From: Candidatus Woesearchaeota archaeon
Lineage (GTDB): Archaea > Nanobdellota > Nanobdellia > Woesearchaeales > GCA-2687795
Length of the DNA stretch: 25,892 bases
Direction: 5' to 3'
NCBI GenBank assembly: GCA_002687795.1
Contig: NZBG01000006.1
Coordinates: 1-25,892 of the forward strand
The first letter of the stretch is position 1, and each line of letters starts with the position of its first letter. The notes beneath the pieces are model-generated. The model was not told the DNA's origin and made no database searches. It was given only the letters and a program-made list of their open reading frames with translations. Shown here in pieces: positions 24,689-25,892 of the stretch. The position numbers were made by a program, and so were the translations under genes.

Positions 24689-24697
24689 CTTATAAAT
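24689..24697 (+). promoter_or_regulatory. TATA box deciding the start of the YkuD-like gene
   Basis: CTTATAAAT lies 30 nt before the ATG at 24719 and only 18 nt before the ATG at 24707. Other promoters here have 30-38 nt, so transcription should start after the first ATG, favouring the second. Confidence 0.45.
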
Positions 24698-24718
24698 CAT
24701 TAAAAAATGGAGTATAAA

Positions 24719-25549
24719 ATGACAATTGAAGATCATCTTGGAAACCAGAAAGTTTATAGAAGACATAGACCCAACCATTTCAAATCTTCTAAATCTCCCA
24801 AACTTTCTAAATACAGTGGTATATCTAAGGGATATAAGAAACATATAGGAAAAGCTGCTATTTTGCTTCCTGCAATAGCTCTTACTATTCTTGCAGGAAG
24901 AGGTATAGTAAAAGCAGCCTCAATAAATGCTCACAAACCTTTAACTGGAATAGAAAGAACATTAGAAAGAAAGAATAACTACATCAATCTAAACCTTGAT
25001 GGAACAAATTACATCTTCTTAAAATCAGAAAATTATGGCCCTATAGACACTGTTGTAGTTGAATGGACTGGCACAAAAAACACCAAATATGAAAAAAGAA
25101 GCACTAAATTTGATACCGGCAACCTTTACTTCCTTAATCTTGACAGAAAGGCATGTTATAATAAAGTTCCAGTTGTTGGCGGCATTTATGATGAGCAAGG
25201 CAATCCAACATCTCCTCATAACACTAAGATGATAGGCGGTGGTTTTGTAGAAAACCCTTACTATGCTTTAAAAGATATTCCTGGTGGAGCCCCAAACAAT
25301 CCTTTCGGTGATGCTTTAGTCAAATTATATAACATTAGCGACGAATACACTGTTGAAGACATACTTGGATTCATAGTCCAAGGCACACTTAACTTCCCAG
25401 AAAGGCATGACTCCAGGCAACTGCATGGAAAAGCTCCTGAACTCTCTAACCTTGGTTACACAGTTGGTTGTATAAGGATTGACAACACTCACATAACCGC
25501 TCTTGGAGAACACAAAGAACCTATCATGGTAATGTATTTCAAGAACTAA
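24719..25549 (+). CDS. L,D-transpeptidase-like (YkuD) membrane-anchored protein
   Basis: 276 residues from the ATG at 24719; a start at 24707 would add four. A basic N-terminal stretch of about 45 residues is followed by one membrane helix (AAILLPAIALTILAGRGIV, about 47-65), so the rest is probably outside. The C-terminal part carries the YkuD active-site pattern: LHG (His236-Gly237), then TVGCIRIDN with Cys251, Arg253 and Asn256, where bacterial enzymes have S-x-G-C-x-R. These enzymes make 3-3 cross-links in bacterial peptidoglycan through the Cys. Archaea lack this polymer, so the substrate is uncertain: a surface protein, a pseudopeptide, or the wall of a bacterial partner. Lower similarity outside the motif leaves some doubt. 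Confidence 0.7.
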   Translation: MTIEDHLGNQKVYRRHRPNHFKSSKSPKLSKYSGISKGYKKHIGKAAILLPAIALTILAGRGIVKAASINAHKPLTGIERTLERKNNYINLNLDGTNYIFLKSENYGPIDTVVVEWTGTKNTKYEKRSTKFDTGNLYFLNLDRKACYNKVPVVGGIYDEQGNPTSPHNTKMIGGGFVENPYYALKDIPGGAPNNPFGDALVKLYNISDEYTVEDILGFIVQGTLNFPERHDSRQLHGKAPELSNLGYTVGCIRIDNTHITALGEHKEPIMVMYFKN

Positions 25550-25571
25550 ATCTTTAATTAAATCACTACTA

Positions 25572-25579
25572 AAAATTAG
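25572..25579 (+). repeat. Left 8-bp flanking direct repeat
   Basis: AAAATTAG, directly abutting the left inverted repeat; identical to the copy at 25729-25736. Reads as a target-site duplication. Confidence 0.6.
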
Positions 25580-25728
25580 GGCTGTGATGCAACCCTATAA
25601 TTCGATGTGCTCTTGTCCTGACATTCTATCAGGGTTAATTTTTCTCCCCTCGGAGATTAGGGGAAGAAAAATTAAGTCACTTTGGTGACCAAGAGTGCTT
25701 GACAAAGTAGAAGGATTGCACCACAGCC
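25580..25728. mobile_element. 149-bp MITE-like element with terminal inverted repeats
   Basis: The ends are inverted repeats of 17 bp with 15 matches: GGCTGTGATGCAACCCT on the left and, read on the other strand, GGCTGTGGTGCAATCCT on the right. Exact 8-bp direct repeats flank both ends with no gap. The GGC...TG.TGCAA ends and the 8-bp duplication recall IS6-family insertion sequences (for example IS26 ends GGCACTGTTGCAAA), so this may be a non-autonomous derivative; that family link is inference. No open reading frame is inside. The interior folds into a four-way junction, so an RNA gene closed by the same helix is the alternative. It sits just before the argS promoter. Confidence 0.55.
25607..25698. 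other. Perfect four-way junction inside the element
   Basis: A closing helix GTGCTCTTG (25607-25615) with CAAGAGTGC (25690-25698) encloses three hairpins with no unpaired base between them: 25616-25634 (CCTGA/TCAGG), 25635-25675 (15-bp stem with one bulged A, 10-base loop) and 25676-25689 (GTCAC/GTGAC). Such exact packing suggests selection on a folded RNA or DNA cruciform. Confidence 0.6.
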
Positions 25729-25736
25729 AAAATTAG
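25729..25736 (+). repeat. Right 8-bp flanking direct repeat
   Basis: AAAATTAG directly after the right inverted repeat; its last bases run into the A-rich BRE of the argS promoter. Confidence 0.6.
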
Positions 25737-25750
25737 AAACCTTTATATCT
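25736..25750 (+). promoter_or_regulatory. argS promoter
   Basis: GAAAC followed by CTTTATATCT, with the TATA box about 33 nt before the argS ATG at 25774. It lies immediately downstream of the MITE-like element and appears intact. Confidence 0.6.
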
Positions 25751-25773
25751 AATACATATTCAAAAAAAGAGTT

Positions 25774-25892
25774 ATGAAGCTGGATATAAAAGAATATATA
25801 ATAACAGAACTTAAGAAATTAACTAAGTTAAAAGAAATCAATTTAGAAGTTCCCCCTTCTTCAAGCTTTGGAGATTATGCTTTTCCATGCTA
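25774..25892 (+). CDS. argS: Arginyl-tRNA synthetase, N-terminal fragment
   Basis: The frame from the ATG at 25774 is open to the right edge (39 complete codons). After a helical N terminus it reads NLEVPPSSSFGDYAFPC, matching the additional N-terminal domain of class I arginyl-tRNA synthetase, where the P-x5-GDYA-x-P-C segment recognises the D-loop of tRNA-Arg. It charges tRNA-Arg with arginine. The catalytic core lies outside the window. It has its own promoter directly upstream. Confidence 0.8.
   Translation, partial: MKLDIKEYIITELKKLTKLKEINLEVPPSSSFGDYAFPC

Noticed and set aside
25580..25728. 5S rRNA, SRP RNA or RNase P RNA
   Set aside because: None of their conserved core sequences is visible, and the exact flanking repeats are not expected for them.

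Overview
The window looks like part of a small-genome archaeon, most probably a DPANN lineage of the Woesearchaeota/Pacearchaeota type. The signs are topoisomerase VI subunit A, archaeal BRE/TATA promoters placed about 30-38 nt before start codons, LysW-dependent lysine synthesis, RAM-domain homocitrate synthase, large Ig-like surface proteins, and many short unrecognised proteins. The lineage is inferred; no rRNA or tRNA gene is visible to test it.

Layout. (1) 1-6570, plus strand: the end of a giant Ig-like surface protein, a second surface protein with a signal peptide, Cys-rich repeats, Ca-binding repeats, one membrane helix and a long basic cytoplasmic tail, then a pilin-like protein. (2) 6570-9300, mostly minus strand: a structured convergent intergenic region, an unknown protein, and a GT-C membrane glycosyltransferase behind a SecB-like small protein. 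(3) 9301-10482, plus strand: a divergent HisG-like protein. (4) 10567-11664, minus strand: top6A without top6B. (5) 11716-22098, minus strand: a compact lysine operon, read right to left as lysW, homocitrate synthase, lysT, lysU, homoisocitrate dehydrogenase, lysX, lysY, a class II glutamine-amidotransferase-like protein, lysZ, lysJ, then a degenerate TtuA-like protein and a secreted phospholipase-D-like lipoprotein. (6) 22100-22373: the lysW promoter and a candidate small RNA with its own promoter and terminator hairpin. (7) 22374-24227, minus strand: a secreted, membrane-anchored Lon-type protease without an ATPase module. (8) 24345-25549, plus strand: a Lys-rich small protein and an L,D-transpeptidase-like (YkuD) protein. 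(9) 25572-25736: a 149-bp element with 17-bp terminal inverted repeats, exact 8-bp flanking direct repeats and an internal perfect four-way junction. (10) 25774 to the edge: start of argS.

The operon covers 2-oxoglutarate to LysW-lysine almost completely: homocitrate synthase, homoaconitase and homoisocitrate dehydrogenase make 2-oxoadipate; after transamination (enzyme not seen), LysX attaches aminoadipate to the C-terminal Glu of LysW, and LysZ, LysY and LysJ convert it on the carrier. The releasing peptidase LysK is absent. In the middle of the operon sits an Ntn-type amidohydrolase with Cys2 intact, whose family cleaves gamma-glutamyl amides, the kind of bond LysK must break. I regard this, and the structured insertion-like element before argS, as the two most interesting signals.
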